Shown one piece after another: positions 1-5,221 of a stretch of DNA of 7,859 bases; within the stretch, counting starts at the first letter, position 1; the number at the start of each line of letters is the position of its first letter. A program made the position numbers and the translations under genes. The notes under the pieces are model-generated. The model saw only the letters and a list, made by a program, of their open reading frames with translations, was not told the DNA's origin and did not search any database. The stretch comes from Nitrososphaerota archaeon (GTDB lineage Archaea > Thermoproteota > Nitrososphaeria > Nitrososphaerales > Nitrosopumilaceae), in NCBI GenBank assembly GCA_016126025.1, contig JAEFDA010000003.1, positions 1-7,859 on the forward strand, written 5' to 3'.

Positions 1-460
1 CCTCCGCAGCGGGCGCCTCCACACTGGGCGCGACCGGCTCCGCAGCTGGCGCCTCCTCTACCACAGGCTCCGCCGGAGCCGCAGCTGCTCTGGGCGCGGC
101 GGTCTCGTCGGGCTTTGCGACACCTACCTCGGCTGTCTCGTCAGGCTTTTTGAATTCGCGATATTCGGCTATGGTGGAATTGCAGGTGTCGCAGACGTAC
201 TTACCCCTCTCCACCAGTATGAGGTTCTCTGCCACCATCTCGTTGGGAGATACATAGTCTATCTTGGGTGGCCTCCCGTACTCCCCGTCACAGGTGTTGC
301 AGTAGTATTTTGTGATCTTTTCAGTATTCAGACGCCCTATGGGCGCCAGGAAGAGATCTGGGCCCCCTAGATTGCCCCGGATCTGCTGCGCATCGGTGAC
401 GCTGGCCATAACGTAGCCGCCGGACCCCCTAAGTTTCTTGAGGCGCAGCTCCGAATACAT
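1..460 (-). CDS. Zinc-ribbon protein with Ala/Pro/Glu-rich tail (partial)
   Basis: The reading frame is open from an ATG at 460 to the window edge, so the C-terminus is missing. The visible 153 residues hold an N-terminal part of about 100 residues with two CxxC pairs (C54/C57 and C90/C93), which would bind one zinc ion. After residue about 105 comes a low-complexity tail of Ala, Pro, Glu and Val with repeated EAPAAEPV-like units, probably a disordered linker to something outside the window. I do not recognise a named family; the protein resembles small zinc-ribbon proteins of unknown role in archaea. The start at 460 is chosen because a TATA box lies 25 nt upstream (leaderless). A second in-frame ATG at 409 (residue 18) is the alternative and gives a more usual-looking N-terminus. 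It is divergent from the thioredoxin gene. Confidence 0.72.
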   Translation of the reverse strand, partial: MYSELRLKKLRGSGGYVMASVTDAQQIRGNLGGPDLFLAPIGRLNTEKITKYYCNTCDGEYGRPPKIDYVSPNEMVAENLILVERGKYVCDTCNSTIAEYREFKKPDETAEVGVAKPDETAAPRAAAAPAEPVVEEAPAAEPVAPSVEAPAAE

Positions 461-480
461 GCCTAGGACATACAATAGCA

Positions 481-488
481 GTATATAA
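481..488 (-). promoter_or_regulatory. TATA box for the 460 zinc-ribbon gene
   Basis: On the minus strand this reads TTATATAC, centred about 25 nt before the ATG at 460. It predicts transcription starting at or next to the start codon. Confidence 0.6.
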
Positions 489-523
489 GGGCGTGACCTT
501 ATCTCGATTCCCCGTCTCCGAAC

Positions 524-531
524 CTTTTTAG
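524..531 (+). promoter_or_regulatory. TATA-like box for thioredoxin
   Basis: CTTTTTAG lies 24 to 28 nt upstream of two overlapping ATGs (552 and 556). Only the ATG at 556 opens the thioredoxin frame. A transcript starting 26 nt from the box would have a leader of only about 2 nt. Confidence 0.5.
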
Positions 532-555
532 AAGGCGGGCTAGGGCCAATCATGC

Positions 556-873
556 ATGGAAGATGTAAAGGCGGATCGGTGGCAGTCCAGCGTACTCGAC
601 TCGGACGTGCCCGTCCTTGTGGACTTTTGGGCCGAGTGGTGCGGGCCCTGCAGGATGGTGGGGCCGGTTCTGGAGGATCTAGCCGGCGACTACCAAGGCC
701 GGGTAAAGTTCGTCAAGGTAAACGTGGACCACTCCGGCGAGCTGGCCTCCAAGTATAACGTGTTCAGCATACCAACACTGATACTCTTCAACAAGGGCCA
801 GATAGTAGACACCAAAGTGGGCGCCACCAACAAGGAGTCCTACCGTACCATGATCGACGACGTACTGGCGTGA
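556..873 (+). CDS. trxA: Thioredoxin
   Basis: Small cytosolic dithiol-disulfide oxidoreductase that reduces protein disulfides, normally recycled by thioredoxin reductase. The 105-residue length is that of a complete single-domain thioredoxin. Visible hallmarks are the WCGPC active site (C29 and C32), the buried acidic residue D23 before it, and the cis-proline P73 in a SIPT motif opposite the active site. The following LILF strand and a C-terminal helix complete the fold. The start at 556 is the only one that gives the family N-terminus. The gene stands alone, divergent from the zinc-ribbon gene and followed by a T-rich stop signal. No signal peptide or membrane segment is seen. The family call is certain; the cellular partner cannot be told from the sequence. 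Confidence 0.96.
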   Translation: MEDVKADRWQSSVLDSDVPVLVDFWAEWCGPCRMVGPVLEDLAGDYQGRVKFVKVNVDHSGELASKYNVFSIPTLILFNKGQIVDTKVGATNKESYRTMIDDVLA

Positions 874-883
874 TATCGACGCT

Positions 884-890
884 ATTTTTA
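884..890 (+). terminator. T-rich terminator after thioredoxin
   Basis: A run of five T (885-889) begins 12 nt after the thioredoxin stop, the usual form of archaeal intrinsic termination. Confidence 0.4.
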
Positions 891-897
891 GCCGCAT

Positions 898-920
898 GCG
901 CCGGCCTATTTCGGCGGCGC
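898..920 (+). other. Short intergenic hairpin
   Basis: GCGCCG (898-903) can pair with CGGCGC (915-920) across an 11-nt loop. It sits between the thioredoxin terminator and the next promoter. In such GC-rich DNA this could be chance. Confidence 0.2.
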
Positions 921-978
921 GGCTGTACTGGCATATTGCTCCCGTAAGCCACCGTATTATTGCGACTCGGACGCAACG

Positions 979-987
979 CAATTATAG
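979..987 (+). promoter_or_regulatory. TATA box for the 1009 gene
   Basis: CAATTATAG is centred 26 nt before the GTG at 1009. This spacing supports GTG rather than a downstream ATG as the start. Confidence 0.6.
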
Positions 988-1008
988 CGCGGGCCGAGTC
1001 TGGTTACC

Positions 1009-1503
1009 GTGGCCTACAATCCGACCGGAGAAGTGGACACCCTCAACATGCTCTTTGACAAACTCGACGCACTGCTCAATGACTCCCAAGGCTACTACGA
1101 GACGTTCCTTGACATAAACAACATGTACAAGCAGGGCAAGGTGAGCGACAGGGAGTTCTTCCAGAAGCTGGGTGACTACGTGGTGGCGTACTCGGCTCTG
1201 GAGTTTCTGGCCGTCAAGGTGCTCTTCGAGGTAAGAAAGTCCCTTCGGTCAGGTAGCGGCCAGACGCAGTCTCCGGGGCTTATGCCCGGGATGGGCCAGC
1301 CGGACGCGGCACGGATGGGGACGTCGGCCAACCCGGTAGGCGGGCCTCCGGGCATAGTCTCGGCGCAGGCATCCTTCTCGAAGCCCGGAACGCTTCCTAC
1401 GCCGGATCCGTCCTTGACCCCCAAACAGCCCGGATGTCCCTCGTGCGGCGCCCCACCCAAACCCAACTCAAAATTCTGTACGTCCTGCGGCGCCCGGCTC
1501 TAG
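1009..1503 (+). CDS. Helical N-terminus plus C-terminal zinc ribbon protein
   Basis: 164 residues. Residues 1 to about 80 are predicted alpha-helical, with many hydrophobic and charged residues and no membrane segment. Residues about 80 to 140 form a Pro/Gly/Ser-rich linker. The C-terminus is a compact zinc ribbon with C143, C146, C157 and C160 in a CxxCG...CxxCG pattern. Zinc ribbons of this type usually mediate protein or nucleic-acid contacts. I do not recognise the helical domain, so no function is assigned. The GTG start is set by the TATA box 26 nt upstream. The gene converges on the 1500-1844 gene, which ends in a similar ribbon, and the two stop codons overlap. A conserved thaumarchaeal hypothetical protein is the most likely database match. 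Confidence 0.8.
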   Translation: MAYNPTGEVDTLNMLFDKLDALLNDSQGYYETFLDINNMYKQGKVSDREFFQKLGDYVVAYSALEFLAVKVLFEVRKSLRSGSGQTQSPGLMPGMGQPDAARMGTSANPVGGPPGIVSAQASFSKPGTLPTPDPSLTPKQPGCPSCGAPPKPNSKFCTSCGARL

Positions 1504-1511
1504 TCCCGGGC
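1492..1511. other. Hairpin spanning the shared stop codons
   Basis: GCCCGG (1492-1497) pairs with CCGGGC (1506-1511), placing the CTAG shared by both stop codons in an 8-nt loop. It may help end transcription in both directions. No T-run follows on either strand, so this is uncertain. Confidence 0.3.
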
Positions 1512-1844
1512 AGATCCACACTTGTTGCAGAACCTAGCTGATTCGGACATCTTGTTACCGCACTCGCCGCAGAATGGTTCGGGCTTTTTGTTTCCATACA
1601 TGTTGGTGTTCTTTACGGCCCCGGTGGGCACATACGTGTCATCGTCGACCAGCACAGGTTCAAAATCCTGCTCTGTCATGAACGTCATCATTCGGGGGAC
1701 GGTCTTGTCCTTGTTGGCTGGGTCGGGGACGGTGTCCCCCAGCCAGAACGCGAACCGCACCAGCGTCAGCTCGGGTGTGGAGAAGGCTAGGGTGTGGGTG
1801 GACATGTACTCGGTGGCTGCTCTCTTGCCGTCGAATACCCTCAT
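1500..1844 (-). CDS. Small C-terminal zinc-ribbon protein
   Basis: 114 residues. The first 90 or so form a mixed domain with several aromatic and acidic stretches that I do not recognise. The end is a zinc ribbon with C92, C95, C106 and C109. The frame stays open upstream as far as 1979, but the ATG at 1844 is preferred for two reasons: a TATA box lies 26 nt before it, and the upstream part is translated from the inverted repeat at 1890-2009. The C-terminus resembles that of the convergent gene (a FCxxCG-AR pattern close to both ends), so the two ribbons may be related or simply belong to the same widespread class. Its role is unknown; a nucleic-acid or protein-binding adaptor is conceivable but not shown. 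Confidence 0.75.
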   Translation of the reverse strand: MRVFDGKRAATEYMSTHTLAFSTPELTLVRFAFWLGDTVPDPANKDKTVPRMMTFMTEQDFEPVLVDDDTYVPTGAVKNTNMYGNKKPEPFCGECGNKMSESARFCNKCGSARD

Positions 1845-1866
1845 AGCATGAGTACGGATGACGCGT

Positions 1867-1874
1867 CTATAACG
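1867..1874 (-). promoter_or_regulatory. TATA box for the 1844 gene
   Basis: Minus strand CGTTATAG, centred 26 nt before the ATG at 1844. The core is also AT-rich on the plus strand (CTATAA) and could direct a plus transcript starting near 1896, inside the left arm of the inverted repeat. Confidence 0.55.
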
Positions 1875-1889
1875 GTTTTGGCAGCGGTG

Positions 1890-2009
1890 GACTGTTGCAT
1901 CAACGTGGCCTAGACCGGGGATGTTGCGTAAGTGACCGAAGTCCGCACCCCGTTTCCATCCGGCCATTTCGCGCAACATTTTGTTCTAGGTCACGTTGAT
2001 GCAACAGTC
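1890..2009 (+). repeat. Long imperfect inverted repeat, possible structured RNA
   Basis: The outer arms 1890-1914 and 1985-2009 are 25 nt each. They match at 24 positions, and the exception (1908/1991) is a G-U pair on the plus strand. Inside, ATGTTGCG (1921-1928) pairs with CGCAACAT (1972-1979). A third helix pairs 1930-1938 with 1961-1969 with one mismatch and one G-U. The terminal loop is about 22 nt. The junctions add further plus-strand G-U pairs (1917/1982, 1918/1981, 1919/1980, 1929/1971). Such pairs would be C-A mismatches in the opposite RNA, which favours folding of a plus-strand transcript. No clear target-site duplication flanks it. It may be a noncoding RNA, a MITE-like element or a regulatory hairpin. 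Confidence 0.6.
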
Positions 2010-2219
2010 ATGGCATTGAGCCTCATGAGGTGGGTCACGGGGACGGCGGAGTTCACGGCCGGTGTTACCCACAACAGGCAGAACAACACGGTACAGAACG
2101 CGCCGAAGTTTGGTCATGGGGCTGCTGGAATATCCGTCCCATCTCAAGTTTGTAATACATGGTGTCGTGTGATGGTCGAACGGCCCGATAAACGAAGCCA
2201 CACCTTATTGTCTATGTAA
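2010..2219 (+). pseudogene. Coding-like tract, small or broken unknown gene
   Basis: An ATG at 2010 opens a 69-codon frame directly after the inverted repeat. Over the first 37 codons the hand-counted G+C is 31/37 at the third position against 17/37 at the second, the bias of real genes here. From about 2120 the bias disappears. In the +1 frame, an ATG at 2116 opens a natural-looking tail of 18 residues ending at 2172. A frameshift near 2110 in a decaying gene would explain both. A weak TATA-like CATTTTGT lies at 1977-1984, about 29 nt before the ATG and inside the right half of the repeat. I do not recognise the protein. It could be an intact 69-residue gene or chance. Confidence 0.3.
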
Positions 2220-2281
2220 TATGATACTTTTGTTCAACAAGATATCCGGGAACCATATTTGGGTCAGTTGTTACAGATATT

Positions 2282-2330
2282 GCCGCCTCCAGAACCGGTC
2301 TGGAATAGGTAGGCATTGAGGGTAGGCGGC
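2282..2330 (-). terminator. Nested hairpins after the DUF354 gene
   Basis: GCCGCCT (2282-2288) can pair with AGGCGGC (2324-2330). Within this, TCCAGA (2288-2293) can pair with TCTGGA (2299-2304) across a 5-nt loop. On the minus strand the structure begins 6 nt past the DUF354 stop, and an AT-rich tract (2213-2280) follows. Together they may form a 3' end or termination structure. No long T-run is present. Confidence 0.35.
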
Positions 2331-2336
2331 CAGGAA

Positions 2337-3371
2337 TCATACCCCGGCCATCTGCTCTTCCAATATGTCGTATGGATCCTCCATCTTGGCTAACATCCGC
2401 GCCGCCCTCTTCTGGAATACGGTCGCGTCGATCCCCAGCAGGTGTTCGGCCTCCCCAACTATGTCGCTTGGGGTGCGGGCGCGACGCATCGCTCCCTGAT
2501 CCACCAAGTATGACTCCCCCAAAGTAGGTACTGCCTGATAGGATATGGTACGAATTCCCCGGAGAACAGCCTCGGTGGTCATTGTTCCGCCGGACCCCAC
2601 GAAGAGGTCGCATCGCCCCAGCAGGGCCCCGCCGTCGACGGTCCCCTCCAGTACTACACATCTGGTATTGTGGCTGTTGCGGAGATCCCGGATCTGGTGT
2701 GGGTAGCGGCCAGAGACCACTATATTGTGCCGGGGGAAATGCTCGGCGAGGGCTGATATGATGGCCCCGATATCTGTGGCGCGGTGGACGTACGATGCCT
2801 GAGTCTCGTACGTACGGAGCAGTATGGTGGGGCGGCCCGGACGTATGCCGGCTGCCTGGGGGTCCCAGGGAACGGGCGGGTTTTTGATGATGGCCGCCTC
2901 GTCTAGCGCGCCATATTGTGTGATACGGGAGGGGTCCAGCCCATAAACGGAGACGGCCGACCTTGGGATGTGGCGCGGTATGAGGAGGCGGGCGCAGAGG
3001 GGTATGGAGAGTCGGCAGGCGGCCTCGGCGTGAGGAGAGTTGCAGAAGGCTATGTGGGGCACGGTCAGGCCGAAGGAGACCCGGGCTGCCTCCGGGGAGC
3101 AGAAGCTCACCGATATATCGGGGCCAAACTCCTGCACTATACCCGAGAGGAGGGCGGCGCGTTCCAGCGAGGCGTCCAGCTTGGAGGCAAGCTCTCCGCC
3201 TCCGAACTTGCCTACGTACACAGGTTTTAAGTCACGGATGCGCGCCAGCTCTTCTACCTCGCGGTACCGCCGGGACGTGAACAGGAAGGTGTGGGCACCG
3301 GCCCCACGCCTCATGATATATTCGGAGAAGAGTAGTTGTTTCGGGGTGAGCGCGTCTAGCCATACCCGCAT
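2337..3371 (-). CDS. DUF354 family protein, predicted GT-B-like glycosyltransferase
   Basis: 344 residues, close to the usual size of the archaeal DUF354 family. The N-terminus MRVWLDALTPKQLLF, followed by the TSRRYREVEELA segment, is characteristic. A glycine-rich GSGGTMTTEA motif at about 259-268 matches the C-terminal nucleotide-sugar site of GT-B enzymes such as the UDP-GlcNAc 2-epimerase and MurG relatives. The protein is probably cytosolic; no membrane segment or signal peptide is seen. The substrate is unknown; a role in surface glycan or glycoprotein synthesis is inferred from the fold only. The frame stays open upstream to 3749, but the ATG at 3371 is chosen because it begins the family N-terminus and has a TATA box 26 nt upstream. 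It stands alone, with no other glycan gene in the window. Confidence 0.85.
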   Translation of the reverse strand: MRVWLDALTPKQLLFSEYIMRRGAGAHTFLFTSRRYREVEELARIRDLKPVYVGKFGGGELASKLDASLERAALLSGIVQEFGPDISVSFCSPEAARVSFGLTVPHIAFCNSPHAEAACRLSIPLCARLLIPRHIPRSAVSVYGLDPSRITQYGALDEAAIIKNPPVPWDPQAAGIRPGRPTILLRTYETQASYVHRATDIGAIISALAEHFPRHNIVVSGRYPHQIRDLRNSHNTRCVVLEGTVDGGALLGRCDLFVGSGGTMTTEAVLRGIRTISYQAVPTLGESYLVDQGAMRRARTPSDIVGEAEHLLGIDATVFQKRAARMLAKMEDPYDILEEQMAGV

Positions 3372-3393
3372 GGGGAGCAGTGCGGCGGACGGC

Positions 3394-3401
3394 CTAAAAT
3401 G
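3394..3401 (-). promoter_or_regulatory. TATA box for the DUF354 gene
   Basis: Minus strand CATTTTAG, centred about 26 nt before the ATG at 3371. It argues against extending the protein upstream, since such an extension would place the promoter inside the gene. Confidence 0.55.
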
Positions 3402-3781
3402 TGTGTGGGGGAGGTAACGGACTCGGGCCCGCCAGAGGACAGGGCTACGACCGCCTGTCACCTCCCTGCCGCATACAGATGCGGCGGCCACCGTCTGGTG
3501 TAGCAGGCGACCGACCCGTAAGGGCGGCGCCGCAACAGCGCGGGCCGCTGGGTTGCCTAGGAGCGGATCCTCTGGCGGGTAGGTGGCGATGGACGCTGTA
3601 CACAGATTGGACACGGTCGGTACGAGCGGGGGTTCGCAGGCGGCCAGCGCGATCTGCGCGATATCCTTCGCACACGGACTCGGAGGATCATGCCCGCATA
3701 CTATGACCATCATGTGCTTGGAAAGTCTCATGGTCGAGCCGGCCATCATGCCTGTTCTGGTTCGTCATCCCTACCACATCC
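3402..3781. other. Gene-free GC-rich stretch
   Basis: Several frames are open here on both strands, but none shows the position-specific G+C of genes in this window. At 3421-3540 the hand-counted G+C by codon phase is about 65, 80 and 68 per cent, which fits no frame well. No promoter of the local type precedes any of these frames. The only structure noted is the hairpin at 3466-3487. It may be eroded coding DNA. Confidence 0.4.
3466..3487. other. Perfect GC-rich hairpin with 4-nt loop
   Basis: GCCGCAT (3468-3474) and ATGCGGC (3479-3485) form a 7-bp stem around the loop ACAG. A G-U pair (3467/3486) and a C-G pair (3466/3487) extend it. No T-run or gene end is adjacent, so its purpose is unclear. 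Confidence 0.35.
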
Positions 3782-3985
3782 GCGTTAGAATTTCCACCGC
3801 GCGGGGCCTGCACACCCATCCAAATTCCCGCCATATGCGGGTACGGCTGGCTTGTGATTTGGCTGAAACGGGCGGGCTGGCCGCGAGATACTATTCCAGA
3901 GGACGAGATGGAGCGCTCCATCATACGGCTGGTCGAGTCCAGAGAGGTGCAGCCCGTCCGGATATCCACCCTGCCGATGGCCTGA
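3782..3985 (+). pseudogene. Coding-like remnant ending at 3985
   Basis: A frame open from 3707 to a TGA at 3983-3985 has no ATG before 3908; a GTG at 3854 is the best other start. Over 3861-3985 the hand-counted G+C is 32/42 at the third position, 26/41 at the first and 21/42 at the second, the pattern of real coding in this frame. The end reads EDEMERSIIRLVESREVQPV and resembles the opening helices of a winged-helix or similar DNA-binding domain, but it stops too early. After 3985 the bias moves toward the next frame (open to 4131), which would fit a frameshift. No convincing TATA box precedes it. I treat it as a gene fragment of unknown function; a short intact protein of about 43 residues is the alternative. 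Confidence 0.28.
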
Positions 3986-4405
3986 TACGGGAGTGGGCAC
4001 TGCGCCGCCCTTTCATGGGGCCGGGCCTGCACGATGCCGTGCAGCTCCGCACACCCAAACGGCTCCGGCCGGGCGCGCCGCACCCAGGAGGCCGCACGTC
4101 CCGGTGCGGTTCGGGTGGCGCCCTGCTGTAAACCTCCTACCGTATTTTGATGAACATAAGATCATTGTTACAATAACTTTAGAGCATGAGTTGCCGGATC
4201 CTACTTGCCTCTACTACCGGAGGGAGTCTACCTGCTGCCGGTATCGGCGCGCATAGTCTGATGGAAGGTTCACATTCCTTTCGGCAAAGGAGCGTATATC
4301 AACATGGGATATGAATGGGCCTTTAATTCTAGTCGTGATCATCCATTGCCTTTATGAACGTTAATTCTAAAACAGCATACCCAAAATTCCAGCCCGATGC
4401 GCGTC
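3986..4405. other. Gene-free stretch, AT-rich in its second half
   Basis: From 3986 to 4130 the sequence is very GC-rich and may continue the remnant before it. From about 4135 to 4405 it becomes AT-rich and I find no gene. It holds two direct copies of TTAATTCTA (4323-4331 and 4361-4369, 38 nt apart), two similar GCCTTTA motifs (4319-4325 and 4348-4354), a small hairpin CCTTT/AAAGG (4277-4290) and a spaced TACCGG/CCGGTA pair (4215-4220, 4238-4243). The AT-rich part may be a regulatory or decayed region upstream of the 4431 gene. Confidence 0.35.
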
Positions 4406-4415
4406 ACATAAATAG
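4406..4415 (+). promoter_or_regulatory. TATA box for the 4431/4437 gene
   Basis: ACATAAATAG is centred 26 nt before the ATG at 4437 and 20 nt before the ATG at 4431. This favours 4437 as the leaderless start, although both are in frame. Confidence 0.55.
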
Positions 4416-4430
4416 CCGGGCCGCCCATAT

Positions 4431-4553
4431 ATGTCAATGACCGACAGGGATGCCGAGTATGACCGGATAGAGGCCAAGCTGGCCGAGGCGAGTGAGCGGG
4501 TAGACGGCATACACAGAGCTCTTGGTGATATGGCGCGACGGCTACGTTCCTGA
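4431..4553 (+). CDS. Very small coiled-coil protein
   Basis: 40 residues (38 if started at the second ATG, 4437, which the TATA spacing favours). It is a single charged helix with a regular heptad core: Y10, I13, L17, A20, V24, I27, L31, M34 and L38 occupy the a and d positions without a break. No membrane segment or cysteine is present. The heptads, the well-placed promoter and a codon choice like that of neighbouring genes support a real gene despite its size. The last 12 bp overlap the end of the convergent 67-residue coiled-coil gene. It could form a homodimer or pair with that neighbour; nothing in the sequence shows the function. Confidence 0.6.
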   Translation: MSMTDRDAEYDRIEAKLAEASERVDGIHRALGDMARRLRS

Positions 4554-4745
4554 CAAACGTAGAATTTCATCCTCGATATCATGCATGTCTTTGTACGTTG
4601 ATTCTATTTCCTGGTTCTGAGTCTCAAGATCCCCAATCATCTCGGCTATATTGTCCCGCAACATATCACGCATGGATTCGGCATCGCGTAGCCGGTTCAT
4701 AATATTGACATGCTCGGCCCGCAACCTCTCAAGTCTCTCATCCAT
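4542..4745 (-). CDS. Small coiled-coil protein
   Basis: 67 residues, almost wholly one amphipathic helix. The a/d positions run unbroken from L5 to L64 (5, 8, 12, 15, 19, 22, 26, 29, 33, 36, 40, 43, 47, 50, 54, 57, 61, 64) and are mostly Leu, Ile or Met, with polar H12, R26, Q43 and T50 that could set register or partner. The frame stays open upstream to 5186, but that part is the shadow of the plus-strand gene at 4773-5060. The ATG at 4745 is chosen because a TATA-like box lies 27 nt before it. It overlaps the 4431 gene by 12 bp at the 3' end and diverges from the 4773 gene across 27 bp. The function is unknown; a structural or partner-binding protein is likely. Confidence 0.7.
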   Translation of the reverse strand: MDERLERLRAEHVNIMNRLRDAESMRDMLRDNIAEMIGDLETQNQEIESTYKDMHDIEDEILRLSGT

Positions 4746-4751
4746 GCGATG

Positions 4752-4760
4752 CAATATGAT
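4752..4760 (+). promoter_or_regulatory. Candidate TATA box for the 4773 gene
   Basis: CAATATGAT lies in the 27-bp gap between the divergent genes. It is centred about 17 nt before the ATG at 4773 and 23 nt before an in-frame TTG at 4779, closer than elsewhere in the window, so either the box or the start is uncertain. Confidence 0.3.
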
Positions 4761-4767
4761 ACCAGGT

Positions 4768-4777
4768 CGTAAATGTA
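4768..4777 (-). promoter_or_regulatory. TATA-like box for the 4745 gene
   Basis: Minus strand TACATTTACG, centred about 27 nt before the ATG at 4745. It overlaps the start codon of the divergent 4773 gene. Confidence 0.45.
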
Positions 4778-5060
4778 TTTGCGGGTTGCTGAACTGACGG
4801 GCATATCGGGCGCCATGTTCGCCGTGCTGGCCGACGGCAGCCCGGCAAGGTTCCTGAACGAGAGGGTGGCCTACAACCACATACCATACGGTCGTTTGCC
4901 GCCACCATTCCAGAACGGCATCTCGCCGTACCGCGCCACCATAATGATGGCCGAAGACACCAGATGGAGCATCTTCAACTCCGGGATACCGCCGCCCATA
5001 TTCGGCCGAGGCGCGTCGGGATGCGGGAAGCAGCCATCCGCCCGGCCCGGGCCGCCCTGA
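4773..5060 (+). CDS. Small protein of unknown function
   Basis: 95 residues in a frame with strong coding bias: roughly 79 per cent G+C at third positions against about 55 per cent at second positions by hand count, with ATA the common Ile codon. I do not recognise it. Residues 8 to 80 look like a compact mixed domain with Pro-rich turns (RLPPPF near 41-46, GIPPPIFG near 72-79). The last 15 residues are rich in Gly, Pro and Ser and may be a less constrained tail. No signal peptide or membrane segment is seen. The start may be ATG 4773 or TTG 4779. In its last third, the frame that leads into the downstream synthetase also shows some coding bias, so a frameshift near 5020 that truncates the protein is possible. 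Confidence 0.6.
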   Translation: MYLRVAELTGISGAMFAVLADGSPARFLNERVAYNHIPYGRLPPPFQNGISPYRATIMMAEDTRWSIFNSGIPPPIFGRGASGCGKQPSARPGPP

Positions 5061-5080
5061 CGCGCCCCTGCACCAAACGG

Positions 5081-5088
5081 AATTATCG
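5081..5088 (+). promoter_or_regulatory. Possible upstream TATA box of the synthetase
   Basis: AATTATCG is centred about 24 nt before an ATG at 5108 that is in frame with the synthetase, 38 codons upstream of the preferred start. It would give an extended protein if used. Confidence 0.25.
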
Positions 5089-5187
5089 GCAGACGGGCCG
5101 TCCCCGCATGTTTGGCGGCGTATCTGGGATGGGCATCGATTTTGAGGTGAAACGCTACTTGAGCCCTTATCCCCGGCGCGTCCCAAC

Positions 5188-5197
5188 TTTATTATAC
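5188..5197 (+). promoter_or_regulatory. TATA box for the acyl-CoA synthetase
   Basis: TTTATTATAC is centred 26 to 30 nt before the ATG at 5222, which begins the family N-terminus. This supports a leaderless start at 5222. Confidence 0.6.
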
Positions 5198-5221
5198 GAA
5201 CCGTGGGCTCCCCCCACCGCC

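Noticed and set aside
1845..1979. N-terminal extension of the 114-residue zinc-ribbon protein
   Set aside because: It would run through its own TATA box and into the inverted repeat. The peptide LGHVDATV, which also appears in the plus-strand frame, is produced by the repeat.
2067..2160. Minus-strand 31-codon frame ending in a Cys-rich peptide
   Set aside because: The TATA-like element is 30 nt away rather than 26, the frame is very short, and plus-strand bias overlaps it.
3372..3749. N-terminal extension of the DUF354 protein to 470 residues
   Set aside because: The family N-terminus begins at 3371, a TATA box lies at the right distance before it, and the extension lacks the codon-position bias of the gene.
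3688..4083. Minus-strand open frame of 131 codons
   Set aside because: The codon-position G+C (first lower than second) fits the plus-strand frame better, and there is no family match or promoter.
3583..4131. Plus-strand open frame of 182 codons
   Set aside because: Only the part after about 3985 shows any bias in this frame; upstream the bias is in another frame. The product is rich in Arg, Gly and Pro, as is typical of chance frames in GC-rich DNA.
3993..4256. Plus-strand open frame of 87 codons
   Set aside because: Third positions are the least GC-rich of the three phases over its first half, opposite to the real genes, and it runs into AT-rich noncoding DNA.
4263..4290. Possible tRNA T-arm around GGTTCACATTCC
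   Set aside because: No acceptor, anticodon or D arm can be built around it, and the short stems there pair differently. No other tRNA-like segment was found on either strand.
4746..5186. N-terminal extension of the 67-residue coiled-coil protein
   Set aside because: It is the complement of the strongly biased plus-strand gene at 4773-5060, and the TATA spacing fits the ATG at 4745.
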